NCBI GenBank assembly: GCA_905221605.1
Contig: CAJNDS010000211.1
Location: 60,001 to 124,000 of the forward strand
Length of the DNA: 64,000 nucleotides
DNA from: Symbiodinium natans
Taxonomy: Eukaryota > Sar > Dinophyceae > Suessiales > Symbiodiniaceae
Direction of reading: 5' to 3'
In this document: positions 44,665 through 56,099 of the stretch, piece after piece
Layout of the letters: every line of letters begins with the position of its first letter
How positions within the stretch are numbered: the stretch's first letter is position 1
Made by a program: the position numbers and the translations under genes
Notes under the pieces: model-generated
The model's input: the letters and a program-made list of their open reading frames with translations, nothing else
The model's database searches: none
Told to the model about the DNA's origin: nothing

Positions 44665-44970
44665 GCACCAAGCCGAAGTCGCCAACAGCCACTACCACGA
44701 ACACAAACTGGTTTCCTTGTGGCCCCGCCCATCCTTGGGGCACCTTTTCCAGGGTTGGCATGGCTCTGGGAGCCGACCGAAGGGGTTTCCTTTTTGATGG
44801 AAGCTACCTTCAACTTCATGGATCGGGGGAGGCCTTCCGAGCCTTTCCTCTCGTGTGGCGCGGGCAAGTCCTACGCCGTTGACGATGCCGGATGCCGTCG
44901 TTTGTATCGGCATCAGAGCTCTAAGAATGAATATGAAAGGAAACTCTCAAAAGACCCTCCCTAATTTCAA
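44665..44970. other. Coding-like on both strands, unresolved
   Basis: The plus strand reads AVDDAGCRRLYRHQSSKNEY to a stop. The minus strand reads RSMKLKVASIKKETPSVGSQ. No splice site decides between them. Confidence 0.2.
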
Positions 44971-44977
44971 GTCAAGC

Positions 44978-45013
44978 CAGAGAGAGAGAGAGAGAGAGAA
45001 AAAAAAAAAAAAA
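44978..45013. repeat. (GA)n followed by poly-A
   Basis: GAGAGA units then 14-15 A. On the plus strand an A-tail-like end is also conceivable. Confidence 0.9.
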
Positions 45014-45162
45014 CTCTGATAACTTGAAGACTCTCGAAACGTCAAATATTTGTGAAACTCATCCCTCGTCCTATTGCTCTCCCAACACAAGGCGGTAATC
45101 AAGGCACGCCCCAACATGTTTAGAAACAGTGCACAACGCATCCACCAAAGTGCAGTACAGGC

Positions 45163-45432
45163 TTAGCCCTTGCGGCGCCTGGAAAGGGAAGCCTGCGCAA
45201 ACTTTGCTTCGGGCTTTGCCTCAGGCTTTGCCTCAGCCTGGTCCGGAAAGGTGCTCAATTGCATGACGGCGGCCCCTTTATAGAACATGCTCTTCGAAGT
45301 TTTCGCTGCATCGGTTCTAAGTTGCCACTGCTGATACGAATCCAGAAGCAACGCTGACTCAACGCTCCGCTCGAGCAGAAACTTCAAAGACATGCGCTGG
45401 CTCATCTGCTCTCCACATCTCTCAGAAGACAT
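45163..45432 (-). CDS. Candidate small protein or single exon, unknown
   Basis: An 89-codon ATG-to-stop frame. It reads LLERSVESALLLDSYQQWQL, then an EAKP repeat (QAEAKPEAKPEAKFAQ) and a basic end (SLSRRRKG). A TTTTTGCAG site lies just upstream and an in-frame TGA precedes the ATG, fitting a 5'-UTR acceptor or SL addition site. A possible earlier first exon at about 45990 reads MSNCLKGIGTFCSRGKKQEE. Unknown function. Confidence 0.45.
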   Translation of the reverse strand: MSSERCGEQMSQRMSLKFLLERSVESALLLDSYQQWQLRTDAAKTSKSMFYKGAAVMQLSTFPDQAEAKPEAKPEAKFAQASLSRRRKG

Positions 45433-46109
45433 TCAGCTGCAAAAAGCCCCAAAAAGCCCTGTTTACAACTAGCCGTTCTGGGGACCGAGGAGGCCATTCT
45501 TCGAGGAATCTCGGGCCTTGACCCTCTGATAATCTCCGCAACACCCTTTCTCAGGGTCGAAGTCCCGGTCTTCTCGCATTTTACACCGATTTCTCACACG
45601 TCTTCTCACCTCCCCACAGCACTCCACGGCACTTTGAGGTCGGATTTCTAGACGCCCCTTTTTGAAATGGAGGGCTCTGCACCCCGGCACTGTAAGCCCT
45701 GCTCAACTGCTGCTCTCATACTGTGTTGGCTCGAACTCCGCTGTCCAATTTCTTCTGTTGGATGCCTCTTGTGAGGAAAATATTGTGTGGCAGAAAGGGG
45801 GCAGAAAACAGAGACAGCGCAGAGACAAAGCGACAGCGAGGCTGCGCTCCTGGTCGGTGTTGAGGGGCTGTGCCTCACAGGCTTTGGGCTTCGACTGCTT
45901 GGGTTCTTGGCATGCAGTATGTTGACACCTCCTCCTGCTTCTTGCCGCGGCTGCAGAAGGTGCCAATGCCCTTCAAGCAATTCGACATGTTCCTTAGCAC
46001 AGGTGCGGCTTGTCAGCTTGTCCATCTAGGGGAATCTAGCATCCGGCAGAGCATCATGACTAAGAACTCTCAGCAAAGCACCCGCACGAATCAGCGACGA
46101 GAATGAGTG

Positions 46110-46440
46110 CCAAAGCCGGCGATTCTCTAGCGTGCGATGCTTGACTGTTGCCAGGCTATTGCAGTTGCATGTTCAACTTGCAACAATTGGGTTTGATGGC
46201 TGCAGGTAGCCTCCGTGTTTCAAACTATCGCCACGAGATCTGCAGCTGTTGAGAGCCACAAAGCATGTGAACCAAGTGAACGCCTGAAGCAGAACGCACA
46301 CAAATCGAAGCTAACATGAAGAAGCTTCGACAGACAGTTCCTATGTCATCATGTGTCACCATACAGTCCTTTCTACAAAATAGGGGTACCCTCAAGCTAC
46401 CCCAAAGTACTCTTATGCCTTACAAGAGGAACCGCCACAG
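46110..46440. other. No supported gene
   Basis: Both strands carry frequent stops. I see nothing. Confidence 0.4.
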
Positions 46441-46945
46441 AGGCCTTTTAATACCAGCCTAAACCCTGCAGCCTAAACCCCCGTTATCGGAAACCCCTAT
46501 ATTAGGATGAATTGGGAACGCCCTGAACCCTAAACCCCCCAAAAAGGGCACCCCCGAACTAAGCCCATGTTGGGATTAAAACCCAAAACCCTAGATTTTT
46601 GTCACACCCCGAAGTCTACCAGTCTACCGAGGACGTGGTCTCAGGCGGGTCCTCCCAGGCGCAAAGCTCCGTTGGAGCAAAGGAGCCCAGCGCGACTCCG
46701 CAGTAGAGCGGCCTTCATTGGTTTAGGGTTTGGAGGGTTTAGGGCTTAGGATTTAGGGTTGAGGGTTTAGGGTTGAGGGGTGGTGCGCGCTCGACAGGAC
46801 CAAAAAGAGGGGGCTTTGAGGGCTTTGAGGGTTTTAAGAGGGTTTCTAAGGGCTTTTCGGGTTTAAGGGCCTTAAGGGTTGGGCTTATGGGCCTTGAAGG
46901 GCTTATGGGGTTTGAAGGGTTTGAAGGGTCCATAGAGTTATAATT
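46440..46945. repeat. Degenerate telomere-like repeat block
   Basis: AAACCCTGAACCCTAAACCCC-type units at 46450-46600 in one orientation, then GGGTTTAGGG, GGGTTGAGGG and GGGCTTTGAGGG units at 46718-46930 in the opposite orientation. The two halves face each other like a degraded inverted telomere-repeat pair. Confidence 0.75.
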
Positions 46946-47343
46946 GGTTTATAGGGTGCAACAGAGAAGCATTGCGATCATGCCGCGCGTCCTTTTGCTG
47001 GCTCTGGTGCGGTCTTAAGCGCGAAAACTTGGCAAACGCCGAGGCAAGGCCATGTCTCTTTCAAAAGAGAGTGCCCTGGAAGAGCCCTGCGCGTGGCCGG
47101 TGCACAGCGCTGCGGGTGCAAAGCTGGTGAACTCCGCGAGGTGCAAGCTGGGGGTGCACTCTGCACATCCACTTTGCTCCTCGACTACTGGACCCGAATG
47201 GACCTCAGTCCTGCTTCTGGGAGCTGGAACCTTCGCGGGGCAAAGGCAGAATGAATGAAATTCACCTGATGAAAGCAAACCTGGGCAAGTCTAAGCCCGG
47301 AAGAAGCAAGGCCAGCCGGACTAACCGCCGACCGGGAGCTCAC

Positions 47344-47556
47344 GTAACCAACAAGCTCCTTCGTGCCGATCTCACGGATGCCCTTGAAAGACGTGTCCTC
47401 CAAGCTGAACAGAAAACCGGGCTGTTGCCGAGAAACCTACTGTGAAGGTATACACGTGATAATGGTGGCATGATGTGGCATGCACATAAGTTCGAGAAAT
47501 GACAGCGGCCCTGAGAACCAGACCTGCACAAGATCTGCCGCGGCCATGGCAATCTC
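47344..47556 (-). CDS. Two short exons of an unrecognised gene
   Basis: The exon at 47524-47556 is 33 nt after TTGGCAG (EIAMAAADLVQ) and ends before GTCTGG. The exon at 47344-47404 follows GTTCAG, reads LEDTSFKGIREIGTKELVGY and ends before GTGAGC. The phases do not join directly, so a further exon probably lies between. Plus-strand frames at 47052-47445 are also open. Confidence 0.4.
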
Positions 47557-47599
47557 CTGCCAAGACAAGGCTCTGCTCCAACTTACAGCTGCAAAGTGC

Positions 47600-48720
47600 G
47601 CATCTGAAATCCGAAAGGCACACCGTAATCTTGGTGGATCAGGCTAGTATGCTTGGCGCTGCAAGGTGTAGTTGCACACCGGGTTGTGCCGACGGCACAA
47701 TCTACAGTAGATCGACGCGACAAACCCAACCCTCAGACCAACACGAGACAGGCCTTACATCCATGCTTCACAAGGCCCGACTGTTAAACGCTACACTAAA
47801 CTTCACTAAACATCCTAGTCATCGTGCCTCCACACGCACGGGCGGTCGCAACACGCCTCCGGGTGCCCAGAAAACAGGTCTTCGGCCGAGAATGTAAACA
47901 TTGACAGAGAGAACGTCCAGATCTTTTGCCTCCAAACAGGCTGGGGAACCATCTCTCGATGGCCTCACAGGGCCTGACACTTGCACGGGCACAAGAAAAG
48001 GAGCTTCACGTTGATCCATGCCTTTCGGGGCTGTTGGATCTGAACAAATCAAGCTCGGAGGGAATGACACGAACTTGCCAAAGCAGTCAGTCGCGCCCTA
48101 GGACATGAACTCGTGTGTGGTGATGTCGCGCAGAGATGCCAGCGACTTGGCATGAGTGTACTCAGAGCATCCCGGAACCTATCTCAATCATATTTCCGCT
48201 TGGTGAGGACAAGCTCACAACGTCTTCAGAAACAAGGATGAAGAAGTACGTGAAGGTAGGGTGAAAATTCTAGCTCGTCCGGAAATCGGCTGCCCCAATG
48301 CTACTGCATGCTGCTTCGAAACATTACTATGAGAGCTGCAGCAAAGGTGTGCAATTGTGGAACACGATTGGCAAGTCTAGGTGGCATCGCCAGCGAAGTG
48401 TCCTGAGGCTGGGAGGGGCAGTGTGCTCAGAGCTCTGCTAAGGCATCCGCCCTGACAAGGCCGACATCACCAGCCGCATGGGTTCCAGCAGCAGCCAGAG
48501 CCTCGAAACAGAAAATGCGAAGGATTCATGCTCAGAAAATGAACCCAGAACACGTAAAATAGGACGCTAAAAGCACGCCCACGACGGGAGCCAAGGCCGC
48601 CACGGCACCTGAAAGCAACCCTCTTGGCGGGTGCCGGAGATGGCACCTGGCTTGATCACCTGCAGAGGAGCGATCTGAAACCTTCCCCTAATAGGCTTCA
48701 GAAGGCCTGAGAGGGCCTTG
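47600..48720. other. Scattered minus-strand candidate exons
   Basis: Minus-strand blocks at about 47960-47860 (EAKDLDVLSVNVYILGRRP) and about 48715-48650 (LSGLLKPIRGRFQIAPLQ, ending before GTGATC) look coding. No domain recognised and joins unknown. Confidence 0.25.
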
Positions 48721-48823
48721 AACTTCTCTGAATGTCTAAGACTTGGCTGACGAGTGGGACCACAAAGTCACGTACTCAGCTTCGCGCGAGAACGCTGCAA
48801 GGTGACTCGCACTTGTCCTGTTG

Positions 48824-49960
48824 TCACATGATGAGCATCTCAGCGCCAAGAGCAGCAAGCAAGCATCTAGCATCATCTAGCTCTTCATACTCTTCAGTCT
48901 GCATGTGGCAGCATGAGGTTAAGCGCAGAGAGAATCTTTCTCTGAGGTACCAGCTGGGTAGCTCAAGGCTTCCCTCTCTGCAGCCAGTTTCCCTTCGCGG
49001 TATCCAGCCTTGCAAATAATTCTAAGAGCACCGTTTTGAGCTATCAGCAAACACAGCACAAAGACAGAAAGACAGACCCTGTTCCAGCTGAGCATCTATC
49101 ACGGACCACGTCGGCATCGTGGCATTGACGAGTACTACACGAGGGACCTGCACGCGCCAAAGACTGGCATGCTGAAACTGCGAGTCGGAATGGAAATACG
49201 TGTTGGATGACGCTGCAGCCGCACAAACAGCTGTCGAGTGTCCATCCTTGTACTTTGCTGCTGTCTGCATGATGGTGATGTTCGTGGTTCCGTTTGACCT
49301 TCACAAGATGGCACGGCGTAGCACTTACGCGCACTTACTATTATTGGTGTTGCCACCACCCACTCCACCTCATCGCTCTCTCCTTGTCAGTCACCCAGGG
49401 CGGTTCGCCAACAGCTATCCTGGGCACCCAGATCGCAAATCTAACTCTTGTGATGCGTTCACAGCTTCTGCGAGTTTCTACATGAATGCCCCGTTCACCG
49501 CATGCAGCTGCTGCCCTGACTTGAGCACAATCCTTGCTTATCTCTCGTGCCAGGCATCACAACGGCCCGTGCATCTGGAAGAAGTCCCTCAAAAGTCTCG
49601 GGCTTCAAAGCATCTACACCACCCACTTCCTGCGAACAGGATGACCATGGAATCATAGAAAATGAAAGGCAAAGGAAATCAGCGGAACAATCTCAGGGCA
49701 AAGAAGCGCCAATTGCCAGCCTGGATAGCACCCTCGGACTGAGCTTTGGGTTGGGAGCGGCCCAGACTCAGTACCGGTGTCAGTCCTTCCCAAATCGAAG
49801 CTCGGGTCTGGAGCTCACTTTGGGATTTCATCTGGAGGCTTCTCACTCTCGGCACCCACTGCGAGTAAGCTTTGAATAAAGCGTCCCACACCGGCTCGCG
49901 CAAGCAGACCCAGCTTGTGCCCTTGCCTCGTCTGGCTAGCTCCTTGCAAACCGCCTGAAT
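48824..49960 (-). CDS. Multi-exon gene, unknown
   Basis: The last exon, 48824-48898, follows CATGCAG, reads EEYEELDDARCLLAALGAEM and ends with a TGA. Upstream blocks on the same strand read FHSDSQFQHASLWRVQ (about 49205-49150, before GTCCCT) and RRGKGTSWVCLREPVWDALF (from about 49958 after TTCAG). The protein end is acidic. Plus-strand frames over 49200-49880 are open but lack splice support. No family recognised. Confidence 0.4.
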
Positions 49961-50277
49961 TCCAAACAGTGTCACAGTCACAGCTGCCGAAACGGCCCAG
50001 GAGTTGTGACTATCTTGGTCCCAGCCACGGCGCCCACAAAGCCACGGCCGCCGAAGACCAGCGTCCGTCCAGATGCCATCTGGTCATGGGCACAAGACTC
50101 GTTTGCAGAGCTCTGGGACTGGCATCCCCAAAAGGACACGCCCAAAATGTCCACTCACCAATACGCGTACACACTCACCAATACAAGCAATGTAGGCGCC
50201 AATTCAAACACCATGTGAACATCCACCTACACCGTCCGTTTATGCCGTCACATGCTACACGCGATTGAAACATACCA

Positions 50278-50637
50278 CTACCCCAACGATAGTAAGGCAA
50301 CCGGCTGCCACCTTGATACTGCCAAGCTCACAGCGCGGCTCGCAGCGATTCCAGCTGTCCTACAATACAAGGTCCTGTGGCCCGTTGCTGGATAATACTT
50401 ACGGAGCGCTGTGCCTTGTGCAACATGTATAACTTTCAGCTTTTGAGCCGAAGGCCAAGATGCAATGCACAGCTTGGCTCTTGGCTTTCCAGCCCTCTTA
50501 GAACTGTCCATCCGTCGGGTAAGCCAAGCTTCTTGCTTGCTGCGGTTACTGGTCGTCTGCTCGAGCACCACCTCCTGTGCATGTCCACCAAAGGTTGTAT
50601 CGGCCATCTGCAAGGCCGGAAGAGTCCCTCTTTCCAT
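50278..50637 (-). CDS. Candidate open frame, unknown
   Basis: A 119-codon minus-strand frame beginning at an ATG (MERGTLPALQMADTTFGGHA) and rich in Lys/Arg. A second minus frame over 50436-50700 (ASKKLGLPDGWTVLRGLE) is equally plausible. Confidence 0.3.
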   Translation of the reverse strand: MERGTLPALQMADTTFGGHAQEVVLEQTTSNRSKQEAWLTRRMDSSKRAGKPRAKLCIASWPSAQKLKVIHVAQGTALRKYYPATGHRTLYCRTAGIAASRAVSLAVSRWQPVALLSLG

Positions 50638-51073
50638 TCACTACCGTGGCGCTGATCCCGGCATATCCCGGTCCTCTGCAGGGACTGCATAAAGTGGTGA
50701 AGCGGCACGGCACCGCGCAACCACTGCCTCAAAGAAGCAGAGCAAAGGAGTGGAAAAGACGTAAAAACACAACGTAAGACTGGAGAAGAGGAACGGGATG
50801 GCATCTGCAACTTCAAGAGGGCCCGGCCAAGAGTCGATATGTCACCAAGGCGTACATGACCTGCTCAGCACGTGGCTCCTCGATGATCACCTTGCATCCG
50901 AATCACAGAGGGCCCGGCAATCAGCGCAGCCGTTTCCAGAGCAAAGATGGTGAAGCCCTCCTCCGTCAAAAGAACATGACTCTCGACAACATGAGTTGTG
51001 GCATCTGTCTTAGTGTCTACCTCAGCATGCCTCAGCTACTCTACCGGAGCCGGATGTTTACTCTCTTGCATTG

Positions 51074-51316
51074 CTACTTTTCTTTTGCTCGTCCTGGCGC
51101 AGGCTGCACCACAGGCGGAACTGTGGTTGCGCCGCCAGGGACAGCAGGAGCAGAAGCACGGTCTGGCACAAAGCGCCCAGTGCTGTGTGGCAGAGACTTG
51201 GGGGCTTCAAGCGTCGCCTGCACGTACACCGCGAACTTGCTGACCAAGCTGAGGAGTCTTGACATCTCAATGAGCACCAAATCCGACTGCCTCCACGGGA
51301 TAAAATATACAGTCAT
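51074..51316 (-). CDS. Candidate exon, unknown
   Basis: An exon with good borders lies at 51218-51286: after GAGGCAG, 23 codons (LVLIEMSRLLSLVSKFAVYV), then a GC donor after CAG. The frame stays open to a stop at 51074 with a Pro/Ala-rich end (VPPVVQPAPGRAKEK), which may be real or intron. Confidence 0.4.
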   Translation of the reverse strand: MTVYFIPWRQSDLVLIEMSRLLSLVSKFAVYVQATLEAPKSLPHSTGRFVPDRASAPAVPGGATTVPPVVQPAPGRAKEK

Positions 51317-51319
51317 GCC

Positions 51320-51720
51320 TCACAACTCAAAGTGATGCACCATGTTGCACATGTATTCATACTGCACAGTCTGCCTCGGAAGCCATGGCGAGCAGGAAAC
51401 CACCAGCAGCGTCGAAGCCTGTGGACGGCGGCAGCAGATGACACTTCTAGCAACGTGGAGGCTAGAAAGCATCACTTGAGGCATGGACTATGCAGGGTGC
51501 AGCCGCCCAAGATGTAGCAGTGTTCGGGTTTTGGAGCAGGACCATCATCCTGGCAACGCATCGCAGCAATGGAATCCTAAATCGTTTGATCAAGGTTCAG
51601 CACTCCAGGTCTTCAAGTGGCTTCTTGACTTAAAGAGGCAGACGGCTCCTACCGCTGGCGTGCGTGATCAGATACTTCTGCAATGGCCGCGGAAGCCAGG
51701 TATGCATGTATGAACGCATG
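51320..51720. other. No supported gene
   Basis: Short frames only, with no domain or splice pair. Confidence 0.35.
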
Positions 51721-51732
51721 CCACGTACATAC

Positions 51733-51862
51733 GTCCATACATACATACATACATACATACATACATACATACATACATACATACATACATACATACATAC
51801 ATAAATGTATGTATATATATGTATATATGTACTGCCATATATACATATATATATATATACTG
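51733..51862. repeat. (CATA)n and (TATA)n microsatellite
   Basis: A CATA tetranucleotide array followed by AT-rich TATATATG stretches with small hairpins. Confidence 0.97.
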
Positions 51863-51939
51863 CCATGAGCCATAACACCTACAATTCTGCAAGATGCCAT
51901 CAAGTCACGTGAGCTTTCAGACAGGTTCCAAGCACAACA

Positions 51940-52622
51940 TCACAGGTGCAACAACGACAGCCAAGCAGACCCAAACGTCTCTGCCATCATGGAGGCCAGA
52001 AGCATGGCCTGATCAGGAGCCGCTCTCCAGAGGGATTGTGGTTCTTCTGCATGCAACAAAGCGTTCGCGGCGTTCTGGGGGGCTCGGTGCCCATCCTGGG
52101 CAGGCCTAGAGCCTACGCCGGTCCGAGCCTCCTTCATGAGTCGGTTCATGCTCGGCAAGGGTGCAGTTTTCCAGGTCTCTAGGGCGGGAAGCCTGCAGGG
52201 CAGCAAAGCCTTCTGTACAATAATGTCAGGAACCAGACGAAGTGCTAATTGCTACGGATTCTTGATTTGAGCTCGCGCGCGCACGCACGTGCACACAGAT
52301 GCAGGGCTTGAGTGAAACGGCCGATCATGTGCAGATTCTGCTGATTCAGGCCTCTGCCAGTTGGCACCGCGGTAGCATGCCTCCCACCACCTCGTGACAC
52401 GAATGCAATCGGCAACTTCAAGCCCTCTCCGCACAATCAAGTGTTCTGATGCGTCGCCCCTTGCGCGACAAATAGGCCCCCCCCCCCTTTGCCCAGGTCT
52501 TGCAGCTCACGTTGAACTTGTGCTGTAATCGTGAGACATCCATCCTTTTTCGAGCTCTTCATCCCAGCCTCCCTATCGCTTGCATTTGTTTGAGGAGTCT
52601 TGGGGGTCACAGTGCTAAGCAC
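51940..52622 (-). CDS. Candidate exons, unknown
   Basis: Minus-strand blocks read RAAPDQAMLLASMMAETFG (about 52030-51975) with MNRLMKEARTGVGSRPAQDG upstream, DCIRVTRWWEACYRGANWQR (about 52410-52350), and KKDGCLTITAQVQRELQDLG (about 52550-52490) preceded by LSTVTPKTPQTNASDREAG. A gene is likely but its joins are unknown. Confidence 0.35.
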
Positions 52623-52630
52623 GCCCTGGT

Positions 52631-53390
52631 TTGGGCGCCAGTGAGCTCAAGGTAACCTCGCGCAAGCCAGGAAGTACTGACCCCACCGAAACACTGGAAG
52701 CCAAAGGATGGGTAAAGACAAAGGATGACAAAGGCCAATCGGCCCAGGCTCGAAAACTTAGAGCGCATCGACTGCTTGCAGCATTCGAAAGGTTCCGCGG
52801 TCACCACAAAACAAGCAAAATAAAAGTGCTGCCGCAACTTCGCTGGGTGCCCGGTTGAGGCCGAACGGCGACAAGTGTCTTGGCTTCCCCCCCCCCCACT
52901 ACCCCCTCTTCTCCCCCTTGACAAGTCCATTGTTTACAGGCTACACAGCGTGCCCTAGCATAGATGTAAGGCTTGCAAACCGAACGGCGCAGATGGTTTC
53001 ACCATGTCATGCGCCCCCTTTGCCCGGTCGTGACTTTGGCAGGAGAAGGTTCACGGCAGCGAGCGAGAAACATGGGAAAACTACATATTGATCCCTCACC
53101 TGTTCATCGGACGAAAGCCTGGCATGCTGTTCACCTGTTCGACGCTTCACGTTTTCCCGTCGTTGCTCGGAGCGATGATTCTTGCCGCGGTTTCATCTTC
53201 TGAGTCTTCTTATGTCTTCTGCTCCTCGCAACCTGGGGCTCCGGACTCTTCATCCTGGCTCCACAGCTGGTAGAGGCCACTGCTCGTTAGAGCAAATGGC
53301 CAAGCCTCCACAGATTGATCGACCAAGAGTAAGACCCGAAGCTGTGACTTAGAGCTCAGGATTTTGCCATGCCTACGCATTTGTTTCTCC
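52631..53390. other. Coding-like on both strands, unresolved
   Basis: The plus strand at 52631-52858 reads KGWVKTKDDKGQSAQARKLR to a stop. The minus strand at 53265-53210 reads LWSQDEESGAPGCEEQK. A poly-C tract lies at 52888-52897. No decision is possible. Confidence 0.2.
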
Positions 53391-53395
53391 GATAG

Positions 53396-53574
53396 TCAAA
53401 ACAAGACTGGTATGGTAGATACCGGTAGCTTAGGCCGCTTCGGAAACTTAGGGGCCACTCGGTGAGTCGTGAGCTCCAGGAGGGCTTCGCTTCGCTTCGC
53501 TCCGCTGGCCTCGGCGGGCTCACCTTCGAAGAATCCGAGCACAGTGCGCAGGAGGTCATCCAGCAGCACGAAGC
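53396..53574 (-). CDS. Last exon of an unrecognised gene
   Basis: After a CAGTGAG site the frame reads FVLLDDLLRTVLGFFEGEPA, then RVAPKFPKRPKLPVSTIPV, and stops at 53396-53398. A GGTGAGC donor-like site inside it (at about 53527) offers an alternative end. Two other frames, including a 281-codon plus-strand frame, are open here, but this one has the best composition. Function unknown. Confidence 0.4.
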
Positions 53575-53746
53575 CTCACTGCAGTTCACACACTTCACGG
53601 TGGCCATCTGCTTAGGATCTCGTGCAGAGGCATTCCGTGTGGCAATTCCCCCGTCTTTCCCCCACCATGATCTACGTCTGAGCCCGGGTCCCAGTGCTGC
53701 GCGCGGCGCCAGTGCCTCGGCAGGCGCCTGGCCCGCCTCTCTGGAT

Positions 53747-53850
53747 GCAAACAGACAAACAGACAAACAGACAAACAGACAAACAGACAAACAGACAAAC
53801 AGACAAACAGACAAACAGACACTTACTTACTTACTTGCTTACTTGCTTAG
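53747..53850. repeat. (ACAGACAA)n followed by (CTTA)n
   Basis: About nine near-perfect 8-bp units, then seven tetranucleotide units. This explains the long open frames through it. Confidence 0.95.
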
Positions 53851-53859
53851 GCCTTTTCG

Positions 53860-55350
53860 CCTACCTGCAAGTGGCGTACTGTGTGGGTTCTCTCTCCCCT
53901 TTCCTTCCTTTTGGGCATCTTTACAATGTCAGGGCTTCAGGCTCACCACGAAGCCACTAAGTGCTACCAGCAACCAGCGGAACCTTCAGCATTGCCCGGC
54001 ACCACCGCTGCTCGCCATGATCCGGCCTGAAATCTGGCGAAGGGTGTTGGCTGTTGGAATAACTCAACAAAGAGGTTGCAATTGGGACGGGCATGGTGAA
54101 GGGATTTCAGTATCTGAGCACAGCTTGCAAGGAGAAGAATCGAGAAAGCGCTTCGGAACAGAGAGGACAAGTTCAAGCAGACATTGTATTGTTGTTCAGG
54201 TTTTCTTCTGCTTTCGCAATCGCGTGTGCCAGCATTTTCGGGACTACATTCTATCCAAGCGCAGTCTGCTGGATGCTTGTCGTCCGCAGCAAGATAAGCT
54301 TTTATGAGTGTGGGCAATTGAGCAGGTGTCGCAGAGGTGTGTGGGTGCACGTTTGCATATGTGCTCGCGCATGGGAGTGTTCAATGGGTTTCTCAATACA
54401 GGTTGGAGGAAGACACGCAGCCGTGAAGCACAAGCCCTGCGAAAGGTATTTGTGAACTGCTGGTGCGTCTGAACTTCTCCAAGCACGTGGCCACAACAGC
54501 AATGCCAGCATTGCCAGGAGGTGTCGAAAGTCACCGAGGCCTTGTGCACTCAGACTGCACACGAAATTCCAGAAACTCGCATGCCAGTCTTCCCGCCTAG
54601 ACAGTGGCCGCATGCAAGAACCACTGACATCGCGCAAAGCCTTGGGTCTGGCAAAGTTGTCTCATGCGCTCTCCATCTGACGAAACGACCAAGTGAAATT
54701 GCACATGATGCACATATGCCATATGCCAAGAGTACCACCACAAGAGCCGGGTATCGCCAAAGTTTTACCCAGATCTATTTGCCTGCCATTAAATGGCGGG
54801 GCACAGCGCTGCGCCACGGCCCAAGTCAACCATGGCCTGAGCGACTGGAGCTGCAGTGACCGTGCCCCAGTCGTGCCCCTGTACTGCTACGTGAAGTCCT
54901 GTGTTTGAAAAGTGCCCCCCCCCCCCCCCCCCGCTTGCCATTTCTGCAGCCTGTTGCCACAAGCACAAGCCAACTAGCTCCTTGTGCACAAGCAAGCGTG
55001 CGAGCACGTGCAAACAAGCAAGCCAGCGAGAGAAAGCTGCAGGCAAGCCAGCAAGCAAGAAAAAGAATGCCAGCAAGATATCGCGCTCAGTACGCAACAT
55101 GCGAACGTGTCCGTACACTAGTGAGTGTATGTATTGACAGCAGTGCATCATTCTCCTCCCTCCCACATTCCCCTCTCCCACCAGAACCACACAGGCTTCC
55201 TATGTTCCAATTCGCCCCTGACTACTCTCTTGATAATGAACTAATACATCGTTGTTTTTTCAAGCCTGTTTTGACATTAATGCCAAAGCAAGACTGCATT
55301 CAAGCCCCAAGTAGTGTCGCATCGCAGTTCAAAGCTAACAAAGCTCCAGC
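53860..55350. other. Coding-like minus strand, unresolved
   Basis: Minus-strand blocks at about 54225-54165 (KMLAHAIAKAEENLNNN) and 54600-54430 (GDFRHLLAMLALLLWPRAW or, in another frame, GIAVVATCLEKFRRTSSSQ) look coding. A poly-C run of 18 lies at 54916-54933. Three frames compete and no join was found. Confidence 0.25.
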
Positions 55351-55930
55351 AGCTACTACAACGACAAGCCGAAGGCAGGAACAATCACCGGCAATCCTAT
55401 GTAGGCAGGCAACCTCGTCGCCGTACGGCGCGGTGGGTGCCGCAAAGAAGATGACTGCAAGACCTCGACTTGAGCGGCAAGGTGCAGAAAGCAGGGGGCA
55501 TGACCCAGGAACCCCCGGCTAAGAGGCACACACAGCAGCCATGGCATGAAGCTGATCGCCTCCAGGAAAACAAACGTGCATTCGAAAAAAGGAATTGCAA
55601 AGCAACTGGTGGGCCTGGGGAAAGCTGCTTTGGCATCTGGTCAGGAGTCCTGCAGCACGCGGTGCAAGGCCCACCGCTAGGTCGTTTGCAACACAAAGTC
55701 AGAGTCAGACCTTGTAGCAGCTTCTTGCTGGTGCGGCGCGGCACCTTTGCTGGCTCCTTCAGAGTTTATGCGGACACTCTTGCGCGGACACTCTTGCACG
55801 CGCTTGCACCCCCAGGATTCCCAGAGTTCAGATAGCACGGGCGAAGATTGGAAAGAACATGCGACTGACAGGATGCACAACTGTCGTCGTAGGTCTGTGG
55901 GTGCACGCCACACTGGGAGCAGCTTACTGT
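55351..55930. other. No firm gene
   Basis: Plus- and minus-strand frames overlap (for example FMRTLLRGHSCTRLHPQD on plus). No support for either. Confidence 0.2.
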
Positions 55931-56025
55931 AAGTCTGCGCGTTCGCCGACTTAACATCCTCGAAGACCACCACGGGCAACAGATCCATCCTCGCATGGCC
56001 AGCCCTCAAACAGCCACGCATCCGA
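55925..56025 (-). CDS. Candidate exon, unknown
   Basis: The frame reads MDLLPVVVFEDVKSANAQTY and stops at a GTAAGC donor. Another frame (SDAWLFEGWPCEDGSVARG) overlaps. Function unknown. Confidence 0.35.
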
Positions 56026-56099
56026 AACGATCAAGCTTGAGCTCAGGCAAGGTCGCCATTTGCAGTGTAAACCTTCTGCATGCACCTGGTTTTCAGGTT

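Noticed and set aside
53462-54307. 281-codon plus-strand frame
   Set aside because: It runs through the (ACAGACAA)n repeat, has no splice or domain support, and overlaps a better minus-strand last exon.
54905-55522. 205-codon plus-strand frame
   Set aside because: It starts in a poly-C tract and lacks a domain or borders. Kept only as unresolved.
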